NCBI GenBank assembly: GCA_000238815.2
Contig: AFXB01000010.1
Span: forward strand, 186,001 to 250,000
Source: SAR116 cluster alpha proteobacterium HIMB100
GTDB lineage: Bacteria; Pseudomonadota; Alphaproteobacteria; Puniceispirillales; Puniceispirillaceae
Reading direction: 5' to 3'
DNA: 64,000 bases
The notes below the pieces were generated by a model that was not told the DNA's origin, made no database searches, and worked only from the letters and a program-made list of their open reading frames with translations. Each line of letters begins with the position of its first letter. Position 1 is the stretch's first letter. Both the position numbers and the translations under genes were made by a program. Shown here piece by piece: positions 8,210-17,745 of this stretch.

Positions 8210-8885
8210 GCCCCTATTTGTGCCTGTACAGCTGGCGGCCCGCGCATTGTGTGTTGAGCGCGGCGATAAAATGCTGCTGAAAGAAATAACAGCTGAAATT
8301 CCGGCAGGTCAGGTCAGTTTGATTTTAGGCCATAACGGGGCCGGAAAAACGCTGTTGATGCAGACCCTGCACGGGCTGGTCAACCCTACTTCCGGAACGG
8401 TAGAGGGGCCAGATAGAGATGTGCAGAAAATGGTGTTACAGACCCCGGTGATGCTGCGCCGGACCGCCAGCCAGCATTTTGATTTTCTGTGCCCCGGCCT
8501 TGATAAGGAAGAAAAACAGGACTGGTTCAGACGCGCCAGCCTGGTGGGCCGGATGGGCGTGCCTGCCCGCGCGATGAGCGGCGGTGAGCAGCAAAAGCTG
8601 GCCATCATTGGTGCGCTGGCCAGCCGGCCGCATTTGCTGTTTCTGGATGAGCCTGCCGCCAATCTGGATTTTGAGGCAACCGCCTTTGTTGAAGAGATTA
8701 TCAAACGGTCAAAACAAGCCGGGACCACCATTGTGATGGTCAGCCATAACCGAGCCCAGGCCGAGCGGCTGGCTGATCATATTTTATTTATGGATAAAGG
8801 CCGGCTGATGGAACAGGCCCCGGCAGAGCAGTTTTTCACAGCCCCGCAATCAGAGGCCGGAAAGACCTATCTGAAGTTTGTGTAA
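8202..8885 (+). CDS. tupC: Tungstate-type ABC transporter ATP-binding protein
   Basis: A 227-residue ABC ATPase that powers the permease encoded just upstream. Walker A is GHNGAGKT, the signature is MSGGEQQKLA and Walker B is LLFLDEPAANLD, with the switch histidine in VSHNRAQ. The frame is open to 8124, but the ATG at 8202 is chosen because CAGGAGGG precedes it and the protein then starts as homologues do. It lacks a C-terminal TOBE domain, as is usual for TupC. Confidence 0.87.
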   Translation: MAEPLFVPVQLAARALCVERGDKMLLKEITAEIPAGQVSLILGHNGAGKTLLMQTLHGLVNPTSGTVEGPDRDVQKMVLQTPVMLRRTASQHFDFLCPGLDKEEKQDWFRRASLVGRMGVPARAMSGGEQQKLAIIGALASRPHLLFLDEPAANLDFEATAFVEEIIKRSKQAGTTIVMVSHNRAQAERLADHILFMDKGRLMEQAPAEQFFTAPQSEAGKTYLKFV

Positions 8886-8911
8886 GCAAAGACACCCCCC
8901 TTGCCCCAGCC

Positions 8912-10231
8912 TCAGCCGAGGACAGAAAAGCTGGATTCAGTGTTGATGGGGCGTTTGCGCGAATAAAACCCGGCATCAATTTCCACACCAGTATAGGGCA
9001 TTTTAAAGCGAAGCGGGCGGGTATCATGATCAACCCCATTTTCGCAATACTCCACCAGTCCAGCCATTAATTTGCCTGCAATCGGCGCATTTTTATATTG
9101 ATTGCCGCTGGTCCCACAGGCCATGTAAAACCCGCCCAAAGCCGATTTGTCATAAACCGGAATCCAGTCAGTCGACGCATCATACAAATCCACAACCCCG
9201 CGCAGTTTTGAGCTGATGGGCAAAGCCGGCACGCGCTGGGCATAACGCAGGGCCTGCGTGGTCCATTGATCAGAAAAGCTGTCATCATAGCCGGTATCAC
9301 GCTCCACCCATTTATGAGCATCACAAGGCGGGTCTTCACTGCCGATCAGAATATGATTGCCATGTTCTGGCCGGCAATAAAGCGCAATATCACTGTCTGA
9401 AACAATCATGCCGTTCTGTTCAAAATCAAATCCGGCAGGGGCAGGCAGATGCACAACTTCCTGGCGCAAGGGGCGGGTTGCAATGGTCATATCACCCGTA
9501 ACCCCCGCCAGCCGGTTGATATGAGCTGAGCCCGGGCCCGCAATATTGATCACCACAGGAGCATGCAGCTGGCGCCCGTCAGCAAGCTTCACCCCCGTAA
9601 CCGCCCCGCCATGCTGCAGGATTTCGGTAATTTCTGCGCCCAGTAAAAACCGTGCCCCATGCTGGGTCGCGGCAGCCGCCAGATTCTGGGCCGATAAGGC
9701 CGGGTCAGTAACATAACCCGCATTCGGCCAGAATATCCCGCCTTCTATGCGGGTTCCGTTTGGCTGGCCGAAAACGTCATCATCACGCCGTTTTGCCGGC
9801 GCATAAGAGGCCAGATCATAAATCGGCAGACGGGCTGTTATCTGGGCGGCATCCCAGTCTTCTATGGGTATCGACAGGGCCTTGCTGTGCTGAATATGCT
9901 TGTCCAGATATTCATTAGCCTGTGTTTTCATCACAAGACAGCCGCATTCGATAAAGCGGGCCAAAGCCTGGTCAGAAGACAGGCCCAGATAATCCGCCCA
10001 GTCACGCCAGTAATGATAGCCTTCAAAGGCAAAAGCGGTTCCGTCCCGGGTGGAATAATGCATCCGGATGATCGCACATGACCCGGCTGTAGAGCCGTGC
10101 CCTATCTGGCTGTTCCGATCCACAGACAGGGTTTTATACCCCTGTTTGGCCAGTTCAAACGTGGTTGCGGTGCCAATTACACCTGTACCAATAATGATGA
10201 CATCTGCTGTATCTGAGGCTGTACCAGTCAT
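8912..10231 (-). CDS. FAD-dependent amine oxidase/dehydrogenase (DAO family)
   Basis: A 439-residue D-amino-acid-oxidase-fold flavoprotein related to sarcosine/dimethylglycine oxidoreductases. The dinucleotide-binding motif IIGTGVIGTATTFELAKQG is at residues 11-30, with GHGSTAGSCAIIR near residue 46, where related enzymes attach or contact FAD. Its start overlaps the stop of the upstream DAO-GcvT gene by 4 bp (ATGA), so both enzymes are made together. The likely substrates are N-methylated glycines, but the exact one is not readable from sequence. Confidence 0.8.
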   Translation of the reverse strand: MTGTASDTADVIIIGTGVIGTATTFELAKQGYKTLSVDRNSQIGHGSTAGSCAIIRMHYSTRDGTAFAFEGYHYWRDWADYLGLSSDQALARFIECGCLVMKTQANEYLDKHIQHSKALSIPIEDWDAAQITARLPIYDLASYAPAKRRDDDVFGQPNGTRIEGGIFWPNAGYVTDPALSAQNLAAAATQHGARFLLGAEITEILQHGGAVTGVKLADGRQLHAPVVINIAGPGSAHINRLAGVTGDMTIATRPLRQEVVHLPAPAGFDFEQNGMIVSDSDIALYCRPEHGNHILIGSEDPPCDAHKWVERDTGYDDSFSDQWTTQALRYAQRVPALPISSKLRGVVDLYDASTDWIPVYDKSALGGFYMACGTSGNQYKNAPIAGKLMAGLVEYCENGVDHDTRPLRFKMPYTGVEIDAGFYSRKRPINTESSFSVLG

Positions 10232-12633
10232 ACGCGCATCACAGCCCCGGTTGGATCACAAGGAGACGGGGCGATGACTTCTGCGCGCCGTTCCACACCC
10301 ACCACATGCACAGACAGATTTGTGCCTTCGGCACAGAGGCCGGTATCCACCATCGCCATTGCCAGAGACAAGCCGGTGGTATGCCCGTATCCGCCAGAGG
10401 TGACAAAGCCGACAAGACGCCCGTCTGACCAGACCGGCTCATAGCCTGACGCATCTGCATCACCAGCCTGGACTGACAAGGTGATCAGCTTCTTTTCAGG
10501 GCCATTACCTTCCCGTTCGGCCAGCGCGGCCTTGTGGCCGATAAAGTCATCCCGCTTCCAGTCAATGAACCGGTCCATACCGGTCATGCCAGGGGTGTAG
10601 AGTTGGGTGAATTCAGCTGACCAGATGCCAAAGCTTTTTTCCAGCCGCAGAGACAGCATCGCATTAAAGCCATATTCACGGATGTTACAGTCAGCCCCTG
10701 CCGCCAGCAAAATCCGGCGCAGCGCAATATGGTCGCCCATCCGGCAATTGATCTCATACCCCAGCTCTCCGGCCACAGACAAACGGCCAATACGCGTGCG
10801 CAGCAACCCAATATCAAACATCCCGCAGCCCATAAAGCCAAGCTGGCCGATATCCCCTTCAGTCAGCTGTTCAATGAGCTGTTTTGATTTCGGGCCAGCA
10901 ATTGAAAAGCCTGCCCATTCCTCGCCCAGATCGCGGACCTCAACACCAGCTTCAGGATAGTTGCTGAACCAGCGCATATGCCAGGCCCGCAAATAATATG
11001 AGCCCATTATCCACCAGCGGCCATCCCCCCAGTTAAAGACGGTAAGGTCACCTTTCAGCCGGCCATCAGGGCTTAACATCGGAGCAAGTGCGGCTTTGCC
11101 CGGCTTTGGCATGCGTGCCGCCAAAACCCGACTCAGCCAGGATTCTGCGTTTGGGCCGGTGACTTCAAAACGGGAAAATCCGGTAATATCCAGCAAGCCC
11201 ACATCACGGCGGACCGCATGGCATTCTTCAGCCACAAGATCAAAGGCGTTTGACCGTTTTAAAGAAGGGGTTTCTGTAAAATCCTGTGGGGCAAAATACA
11301 GCGGAACTTCCAAATCCCAGCTATTGCCCCATTGTGCACCTGCTGCTGTCATCGCATCATGTGCTGGTGCCATTTTCAAGGGCCGGCCCGCAGGCAGCTG
11401 TTCATTCGGATAGGTCATCACAAACCGGCGGGAATAGAACTGGCCAGTGGTCTGGCGGATATATTCCTTATTTTCGGCAAATTCGCCGTAACGGGCAACA
11501 TCCATACCGTAAACATCGGCTTCAGGTTCGCCCGCAATCATCCATTCAGCCAGCGATTTCCCTACACCGCCCCCCTGCAGGAAGCCAGCCATCACCGCAC
11601 AGGCACACCAATAGCCCTTTTTGCCCGGCACCGGCCCGACAAGCGGATTACCGTCAGGAGAGAAGGTAAAGGCCCCATTGACCCATGTTTTCACGCCAAC
11701 ATCCTGTAACACAGGATAGCGTTCAAACCCCATAATCAGTTCTTTTTCAATCCTGTCGGTTTGTTCCTGGAACAACTCCATCCCATAATCCCAAGGCGCG
11801 CCATCCATCGCCCAATGTTCATGGTCAATTTCATAAATGCCCAGCAGCACGCCATTCTGGTCCTGACGCAGGTAGGTAAAGCCTTCAAGATCGACCGTCA
11901 TCGGCACTTCAAAATCAAGCTCTTCCAGTTGCGGGATTGAATCTGAGACCAGATAGTGATGTTTCAGCGGGGAGACCGGCAGTTCAATCCCGGCCATGCG
12001 GCCAACCTGTTTTGCCCAGAGACCAGCGGCATTGACCACATGTTCACAAGTAATGGTGCCTTTATCAGTGATAACCCGCCAGCCGTCAGCAGTCTGCTCC
12101 AGGGCCTCAACCTTAGTATGTTCATAATATTCCGCACCCCGCTTTTTCGCCGCTGCCGCATAGGCGTGAACCGTGCCTGTGGTATCCAGATAGCCTTCAC
12201 GGTCAGCCCACATGCCGCCCAGAAACCCGTCTGTTGACATGATCGGGTTCAGTTCGCGCGCCTCATCAGGGGTGACCAGACGACAATCATCAATGCCGAT
12301 AGACTGAAATACACGGTAGGCGGCCTGCAGCCATTCCCACCTGTCTTCGGTTCCGGCCATGGTCAGCCCGCCTGTCATATGCAGGCCGATATTCTGGCCA
12401 CTTTCTTCTTCAATTTCCTGAAGCAGGTCAATTGTATAGGCCTGAAGGGCGGCAATATTCGGGTCTGCATTCAGCGCATGAATGCCGCCAGCTGCATGCC
12501 ATGAAGACCCGGCGGTCAGCACAGAGCGTTCAAGAAGACAGACATCTGTCCAGCCGAATTTGGCCAGATGATAAATCACAGATGCACCGACAACACCGCC
12601 ACCAATGACCACAACTCTGTACTGATCTTTCAT
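10228..12633 (-). CDS. Dimethylglycine/sarcosine dehydrogenase-like DAO-GcvT fusion
   Basis: About 800 residues: an N-terminal FAD domain (VVVIGGGVVGASVIYHLA at the start, SSWHAAGGIHAL after it) and a C-terminal aminomethyltransferase (GcvT) domain that begins near residue 420 and includes GELGYEIN. Such enzymes oxidise an N-methyl group and pass the one-carbon unit to tetrahydrofolate. The ATG at 12633 is chosen because GGAGGAG lies 8-9 bases upstream; the TTG at 12651 is unlikely. It follows the MttB-family gene by 40 bp in one operon. Dimethylglycine or sarcosine is the probable substrate. Confidence 0.85.
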   Translation of the reverse strand: MKDQYRVVVIGGGVVGASVIYHLAKFGWTDVCLLERSVLTAGSSWHAAGGIHALNADPNIAALQAYTIDLLQEIEEESGQNIGLHMTGGLTMAGTEDRWEWLQAAYRVFQSIGIDDCRLVTPDEARELNPIMSTDGFLGGMWADREGYLDTTGTVHAYAAAAKKRGAEYYEHTKVEALEQTADGWRVITDKGTITCEHVVNAAGLWAKQVGRMAGIELPVSPLKHHYLVSDSIPQLEELDFEVPMTVDLEGFTYLRQDQNGVLLGIYEIDHEHWAMDGAPWDYGMELFQEQTDRIEKELIMGFERYPVLQDVGVKTWVNGAFTFSPDGNPLVGPVPGKKGYWCACAVMAGFLQGGGVGKSLAEWMIAGEPEADVYGMDVARYGEFAENKEYIRQTTGQFYSRRFVMTYPNEQLPAGRPLKMAPAHDAMTAAGAQWGNSWDLEVPLYFAPQDFTETPSLKRSNAFDLVAEECHAVRRDVGLLDITGFSRFEVTGPNAESWLSRVLAARMPKPGKAALAPMLSPDGRLKGDLTVFNWGDGRWWIMGSYYLRAWHMRWFSNYPEAGVEVRDLGEEWAGFSIAGPKSKQLIEQLTEGDIGQLGFMGCGMFDIGLLRTRIGRLSVAGELGYEINCRMGDHIALRRILLAAGADCNIREYGFNAMLSLRLEKSFGIWSAEFTQLYTPGMTGMDRFIDWKRDDFIGHKAALAEREGNGPEKKLITLSVQAGDADASGYEPVWSDGRLVGFVTSGGYGHTTGLSLAMAMVDTGLCAEGTNLSVHVVGVERRAEVIAPSPCDPTGAVMRV

Positions 12634-12673
12634 CTTTTGAACTCCTCCCAAATCTTTTTTGTTTCAGACTAGC

Positions 12674-14209
12674 CTAATACCAGGCATCCGGCATCGCGTC
12701 TTTCCGCTTGGCAATAAAGGCCTGCAGCTCTTCATCAATGGCTGGATCAAGTGACGGGGCTGTATAGGCCGCCAGCATGTCTTTCATCAGGGCATTTGCA
12801 CGCACTGCCATATCCATCTCGCCCTTGTCAGCCCATTGCTCAAAGCTTTCTGAGTCAGACAGGCGCGATTCATAAAAAGCGGTCTGGTAATTCGCCATTG
12901 TATGGGCTGAGCCCAGATAATGTGCTGCTGGTTCAATTTCATCAAACGCCTGGCGGCCAAGGGCGTTTTCATCAACCGCCATACCCGCCAGCATAACCTG
13001 ATAGGCGCCCAGGCGATCTGCATCAATCACCAGCTTTTCAAAGCTGGTGACCAGCCCTGATTCAAGCCACCCCGCAGAATGCAGCACAAAATTGGCCCCG
13101 GCCAGGGCGGTGGAATGCATCGAATCAGCTGATTCCGCCGCTGCCTGGGCGTCAGGCAGTTTCGAAGCGGTCAGCCCACCGCCACAACGAAGCGGCAGCC
13201 CCAGACGACGGGCCAGCTGGCCAATCGCATAATTCGACATCACCGGTTCCGGCATGCCAAAAGTCGGCGCGCCTGATTTCAGGGACATAGAGGACAGAAA
13301 ATTGCCTAGAATAAACGGCGCACCAGGCCGGACCAGCTGGGCAAAAGCACAGCAGGCCATCGCTTCTGCCAAAGCCTGGGCAACAGAGGCCGCAGTGGTT
13401 ACCGGTCCCATCGCGCCGCTGAGGATAAAGGGCACAACCACAATGCCCTGGCCCGCCCCGCAATAGGTCATAATCGCTTCAGTCACCACCTTATCCACCA
13501 TCAGCGGTGAATTGGTGTTCACATTGCCCATAATCACACAATTATTTTCGAAGGTTTCCGCCCCATGCAGAATACGGGCCATCGCCACACTATCTTCAGC
13601 CCTGTCTTTGGCCGTAATCGCGCCTAAATGCGGCTTGTCAGACAAGGTCATATGCGCATAAAGCATATCCAGATGCCGTTTGTTCACCGGGACATCACAC
13701 GGCTCGCAGGTTACAAAACCGCCATGATGCAAAGAGGGCAATTGGGCGGTCAGCTTCACCAAATTATTGAAATCAGCAATGCTGCCATAACGGCGGCCAC
13801 CATCAAGATCACGCACGAAAGGCGCACCATATATCGGCGCAAAGACCACATTATCCCCACCAATGCGTACAGACCGGTCAGGATTACGGGCGATTTGAGT
13901 GAATTCAGACGGGGCAGAAGAGATCAGCTGGCGGAACAGTGCGGCTTGTGCGCGCACAATATCACCGTCAATATCCGCACCTGCCTCTTGCCAGAGGGCA
14001 AGGGCAGCCGGGTCATCACGAAAGGCGATCCCCTTTTCACTGAGCAGCCAATCAGCCTGGGCCTCTATTGCGGCCAGCGCATCTTCATCCAGAAAATCAT
14101 AATAGCCGATTTTGCGGGTGATATAGGCCGGAGCGGCAGGTTGGGTGCTGCGTTTGGCCTGGCGGGCCTGTCTGCCGCCGCTTTGTCTGTTTCCTGTCCG
14201 CCCTGCCAT
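12674..14209 (-). CDS. MttB-family (COG5598) methyltransferase, non-pyrrolysine
   Basis: A 511-residue member of the trimethylamine methyltransferase family. The frame is uninterrupted, so there is no amber codon for pyrrolysine; such members include glycine betaine:corrinoid methyltransferases. Glycine- and alanine-rich blocks (FILSGAMGPVTTAASVAQALAE, then AMACCAFAQL) are those of the family barrel. The N-terminus is an Arg/Gln-rich tail of about 25 residues. It leads an operon with two dimethylglycine/sarcosine-type flavoenzymes, which suggests glycine betaine as methyl donor. No corrinoid protein or reactivating enzyme lies in this window, so the methyl acceptor is open. Confidence 0.82.
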   Translation of the reverse strand: MAGRTGNRQSGGRQARQAKRSTQPAAPAYITRKIGYYDFLDEDALAAIEAQADWLLSEKGIAFRDDPAALALWQEAGADIDGDIVRAQAALFRQLISSAPSEFTQIARNPDRSVRIGGDNVVFAPIYGAPFVRDLDGGRRYGSIADFNNLVKLTAQLPSLHHGGFVTCEPCDVPVNKRHLDMLYAHMTLSDKPHLGAITAKDRAEDSVAMARILHGAETFENNCVIMGNVNTNSPLMVDKVVTEAIMTYCGAGQGIVVVPFILSGAMGPVTTAASVAQALAEAMACCAFAQLVRPGAPFILGNFLSSMSLKSGAPTFGMPEPVMSNYAIGQLARRLGLPLRCGGGLTASKLPDAQAAAESADSMHSTALAGANFVLHSAGWLESGLVTSFEKLVIDADRLGAYQVMLAGMAVDENALGRQAFDEIEPAAHYLGSAHTMANYQTAFYESRLSDSESFEQWADKGEMDMAVRANALMKDMLAAYTAPSLDPAIDEELQAFIAKRKDAMPDAWY

Positions 14210-14319
14210 TCTTTGCGGTCCCCCCTGATGTTCTCATCTTAAACGCTAGGTAGGAAAACAGAAGCCCGATATCCACAAGGCGACCTGTCGGTTCGGAAAT
14301 GAAAAAAACAGGAAACAGA

Positions 14320-15555
14320 TCAGCTGAGCAGAGATTTCAGCACAAAATCAGGATTGATGATATCTGATGAGGCCGGGCTGAGACCAGCTTCAAGGCATTT
14401 TTTACCGATCATATAAGCCTGCGGGTCATTTGCTGCTTCAACAGACACAAGTTCAGCCCCGTCATAAGACCAGACAGACAAGCTGTTTTCGCGCCGGCCT
14501 GTGCGGGTGACAGACGAGACAGATGGCGCCTGCGCGGGCACCAGCCCTGCCATCTGATATTTCACATCATATTGATCTGACCAGAACCACCAGGCTTCAC
14601 GAGACGGCACAGCGCTGGCGGTCAGCCGTGCGGCCACCACCGCCCCGCTGAACTGGGCATGATGAATAGATTCAACACGGAACGGATGTATTGCCGGGGC
14701 CCGCGCCACATCCCCAATCGCAGAAATATGCGGATCAGAAGTGAGATATTCTGCGTCAGTCACAATGCCGTTATCAACGGCAAGACCGGCTGCTTCTGCC
14801 AGGGCTGTATCCGGAATAATGCCAATGCCAGCAAGAACAAGCTGTGTATCAACTGCTTGTCCACCGGCAAGATGCACGGCTGTAATCCGGCCTGATTTGT
14901 CTGTTTGTATGTTCTGGGTTGCCGTGCCGAGGTGAAGCTGAACACCATGCTGGCGATGCAGGGCCGCGCAATGTTCGGACAAGGCCGGGCTGGCCACACG
15001 GGCCAGCAGACGCGGGGCCATTTCCACCACATGAACATCAATATCCAGGCTGCGCAATGATGCTGCTGCTTCAAGACCAATATAGCCGCCGCCAATCACC
15101 ACAGCTGTGCGCACAGTCGCCAAGCCAGCCCGCAAAAGCCGTGCATCACCAGCGGTGCGCAACACATGCAGGTTCGGCGCATCAGCAGCCTGTGGCAGAG
15201 GCCGGGCAAACGCCCCTGTGGCCAGCACAAGATGGTCATAAGATACAGAGCTGTCATCAGCCAAATGAATTTGCCGTGCTTCTGGGATGATGGCTGAAAC
15301 CGCGCAATCCGGACGGAACGTGATGTTGAAATTGTCAAACCAATCTGATTTACGCAAGGCAAAGGCCGCTTCGCCGCCAGCAAGATCAGCCTTCAGATAG
15401 GTTTTTGACAGGGGCGGACGTTGCAAAGGCAGACCGGGATCACGATCCAGAACAGTAATCCGGCCATCAAACCCCGCCCCGCGCAGACGTTCAGCACAAG
15501 ACAGCCCGGCATGGCTAGCCCCGATAATCACGATATGATCAGATGTGTCCGTCAT
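14320..15555 (-). CDS. FAD-dependent ferredoxin reductase-like enzyme
   Basis: 411 residues from the chosen start. It has two Rossmann motifs, an N-terminal FAD site (IVIIGASHAGLSCAERLR) and a central NAD(P)H site (AVVIGGGYIGLEAAASLR), and a second FAD contact in HISAIGDVA. This is the rhodocoxin/putidaredoxin reductase layout, which feeds electrons to a small ferredoxin for a Rieske oxygenase or P450. The frame extends to 15732, but the ATG at 15555 has GAGGAG about 9 bases upstream, and the extra 59 residues look like non-coding translation. No ferredoxin or oxygenase partner lies beside it. Confidence 0.85.
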   Translation of the reverse strand: MTDTSDHIVIIGASHAGLSCAERLRGAGFDGRITVLDRDPGLPLQRPPLSKTYLKADLAGGEAAFALRKSDWFDNFNITFRPDCAVSAIIPEARQIHLADDSSVSYDHLVLATGAFARPLPQAADAPNLHVLRTAGDARLLRAGLATVRTAVVIGGGYIGLEAAASLRSLDIDVHVVEMAPRLLARVASPALSEHCAALHRQHGVQLHLGTATQNIQTDKSGRITAVHLAGGQAVDTQLVLAGIGIIPDTALAEAAGLAVDNGIVTDAEYLTSDPHISAIGDVARAPAIHPFRVESIHHAQFSGAVVAARLTASAVPSREAWWFWSDQYDVKYQMAGLVPAQAPSVSSVTRTGRRENSLSVWSYDGAELVSVEAANDPQAYMIGKKCLEAGLSPASSDIINPDFVLKSLLS

Positions 15556-15761
15556 GATGATACGCTCCTCAGCGGCAGAATAAAAACAGACAGAACAAAA
15601 CTGCCTGAAGCAGAGAAAACCAAACCACAGCCCGGCTTTCAATGCCGAAACAGACGAAAAATGAAAAAAAACGCCGCACCCCTGTTCAGCAAAGCTGACA
15701 AGGTCAGCAGAATTCGTCATACTCCGCCGCACGTGTCAAGGTAAAGGAATGTGGAAAAAAC

Positions 15762-16913
15762 ATGGCTATGGACCAGATTACAACCGTTGAAGAGCTGCGC
15801 GCAATTGCCAAGAGACGCGTGCCGACCATGTTTTATGATTATATGGAATCCGGGTCATGGACAGAAACCACCTTTCGGGCCAATTGTGACGATTTCCAGA
15901 AAATCAGCTTTCGCCAGCGTGTTGCCGTCGATATGTCCAACCGCACCACACAGACAGAGATGATCGGCCAAAAGGTCGCCATGCCCTGTGCCATCGCCCC
16001 AACCGGCCTGACAGGTATGCAACATGCAGATGGCGAAATTCTGGCGGCCCGGGCGGCAGCCAAATTCGGCATTCCTTTTACCCTGTCAACCATGTCTATC
16101 TGTTCTATTGAAGATGTGGCCACCCACAGCCCGGACCCGTTCTGGTTCCAGCTTTATGTGATGAAAGATCATGATTTCGCCAAACGGCTGATTAACCGCG
16201 CCAAGGCAGCAGGCTGTTCTGCGCTGATGCTGACACTGGATCTGCAGATTTTGGGCCAGCGCCATAAAGATATCAAAAACGGCCTGACCACCCCGCCAAA
16301 GCTGACGGTCAAAAATATTCTGGATATGGCGATACGGCCGCGCTGGTGCATGGGAATGCTGGGCACGCCGCGCCGGTCGTTCGGGAATATTGTCGGCCAT
16401 GTTGAGGGCGTGTCTGATATGACCAAATTATCCTCATGGGTTGGCGAGCAATTTGATCTGCAGCTGGACTGGGATGATGTGAAGCGGATGAAGGACTGGT
16501 GGGGCGGCAAGCTGATCATTAAAGGCATTCTGGATGCTGATGATGCAGAATTAGCCGCTCAGTCAGGTGCAGATGCGCTGATTGTATCCAACCATGGCGG
16601 CCGCCAGCTGGACGGAGCAGAGAGCTCGATTGCGATTCTGCCTGAAGTCGTCAGCCGTGCCGGCAGCGATATTGAGGTCTGGATGGATGGCGGCATCCGG
16701 TCTGGTCAGGATATATTGAAAGCGGTTGCGCTGGGGGCAAAAGGCACCTGTATCGGCCGGTCCTTTTTATATGGGCTGGGCGCCGGCGGCGAAGCTGGTG
16801 TCACCAAAGTTTTAGAAATTTTGCACAAAGAGCTAGATATGACGATGGCGTTATGCGGCCACCGCGATATCAAAAACGTCACCCGCGATATCCTGAAAAC
16901 CTGTCCGTTTTAG
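15762..16913 (+). CDS. FMN-dependent alpha-hydroxyacid dehydrogenase (LldD-like)
   Basis: A 383-residue TIM-barrel flavoenzyme of the lactate/glycolate oxidase family. The active-site block SNHGGRQLDG puts the catalytic histidine at residue 278; WMDGGIRSGQDILKA, which binds FMN phosphate, follows. Substrate may be L-lactate, glycolate or mandelate. AAAGGAA lies upstream of the ATG. It is transcribed away from the ferredoxin reductase gene, sharing a 206-bp control region. Confidence 0.88.
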   Translation: MAMDQITTVEELRAIAKRRVPTMFYDYMESGSWTETTFRANCDDFQKISFRQRVAVDMSNRTTQTEMIGQKVAMPCAIAPTGLTGMQHADGEILAARAAAKFGIPFTLSTMSICSIEDVATHSPDPFWFQLYVMKDHDFAKRLINRAKAAGCSALMLTLDLQILGQRHKDIKNGLTTPPKLTVKNILDMAIRPRWCMGMLGTPRRSFGNIVGHVEGVSDMTKLSSWVGEQFDLQLDWDDVKRMKDWWGGKLIIKGILDADDAELAAQSGADALIVSNHGGRQLDGAESSIAILPEVVSRAGSDIEVWMDGGIRSGQDILKAVALGAKGTCIGRSFLYGLGAGGEAGVTKVLEILHKELDMTMALCGHRDIKNVTRDILKTCPF

Positions 16914-16929
16914 GGACTCAGAACAGAAA

Positions 16930-17538
16930 TCAGACAGGAGGGTTATAGGCTTGCGGCCGGAAGACAGCTTTTCCTTTTGACAGGATGACCTTGTCTGGAA
17001 GCAAGCTTTGTTCAATCATGACTTCAGTGATTTCACGGGCCAATCCACGCCCAGGCTGAGAGCGCCCAGGGGGCGCCCAAATCTCAACACGCTTTCGCGA
17101 TTGGTTTCGAACCATCCTCACAGCTGGAATGAAATCAGTATCCGCAGAGACCAAAATCGCTTTCTCGTACTTATCTTGCAGCGCATCAGAGACAAGCTGA
17201 ATCGCGATATTCACATCTGTTTATTTTTCTTCAGGCTTTTTGAAGCTTTTGCCACAATGGTTGCATTTGACGGTTTTGTTCTTCTGAAATTTTCCTTCAA
17301 AAAAATTAACATTGACGGCTTTCAGCGCGGCTACATAACGCTGATGACGCCGGTACCCGGCTTCATTCCACGTTGCAAAAGCTGAAAAATACTTTACCGC
17401 GGACAGCTCTTCACCCTCACGCAGAAACAATTCTGACAAGCCCCAGAGATTAACCCATTTCAAGTGATTCCGCCCCGTATCATGAATCGCATGATAGAAA
17501 TTGAACCCATCAAAATAGACGATCACGCGATCCGGCAT
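16930..17538 (-). pseudogene. NYN-domain (LabA/DUF88) gene with one in-frame stop
   Basis: The first half (VIVYFDGFNFYHAIHDTG, then a zinc-ribbon-like CNHCGKSFKKPEEK) and the second half (VNIAIQLVSDALQDKYEKAILVSADTDFIPAVRMV) form one NYN/PIN-like ribonuclease-fold protein of about 200 residues, in the same frame. They are separated only by a TAA at 17221-17223 in EEK-stop-TD, where a CAA glutamine codon would fit. The nuclease acidic residues (YFDGFN, SADTDF) are intact on both sides. GGAG lies 8 bases before the ATG at 17538. Either recent inactivation, or a stop that is read through or restarted at the GTG at 17214. Confidence 0.82.
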
Positions 17539-17592
17539 CTTTGCAGCTCCTTCAGAAGAGACTGTCATCATCAGGTCTGCTTATCAAATGAG

Positions 17593-17624
17593 TAAAGATG
17601 AGCAGATATCACATCAGCGTGAGG
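17593..17624 (+). repeat. 32-bp direct repeat, copy A
   Basis: The 32 bases starting TAAAGATGAGCAG and ending GCGTGAGG recur at 17746-17777 with three mismatches. Copy A lies just upstream of the broken NYN gene. The repeats bracket a segment with two hairpins. Confidence 0.8.
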
Positions 17625-17658
17625 ACCGAAAAAACGTCAGAAAAGCGTCCGTAAAAGC

Positions 17659-17708
17659 GAAAGCCATCCTGTAAAGAATGGCTTTCCCTCTGGCGCAAAC
17701 CCCAGAGG
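17659..17708 (+). repeat. Two adjacent perfect hairpins between the direct repeats
   Basis: GAAAGCCAT (17659-17667) pairs with ATGGCTTTC (17678-17686), and immediately afterwards CCTCTGG (17687-17693) pairs with CCAGAGG (17702-17708). No strong T run follows. The pair may be a small RNA, a paired REP-like element or part of a mobile remnant. Confidence 0.6.
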
Positions 17709-17745
17709 TTGGATAGTTACAAGATAAAACTGTCACATCATATTG

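Noticed and set aside
12674-14209. Pyrrolysine-type trimethylamine methyltransferase
   Set aside because: The reading frame has no internal amber codon, so the protein belongs to the non-pyrrolysine branch.
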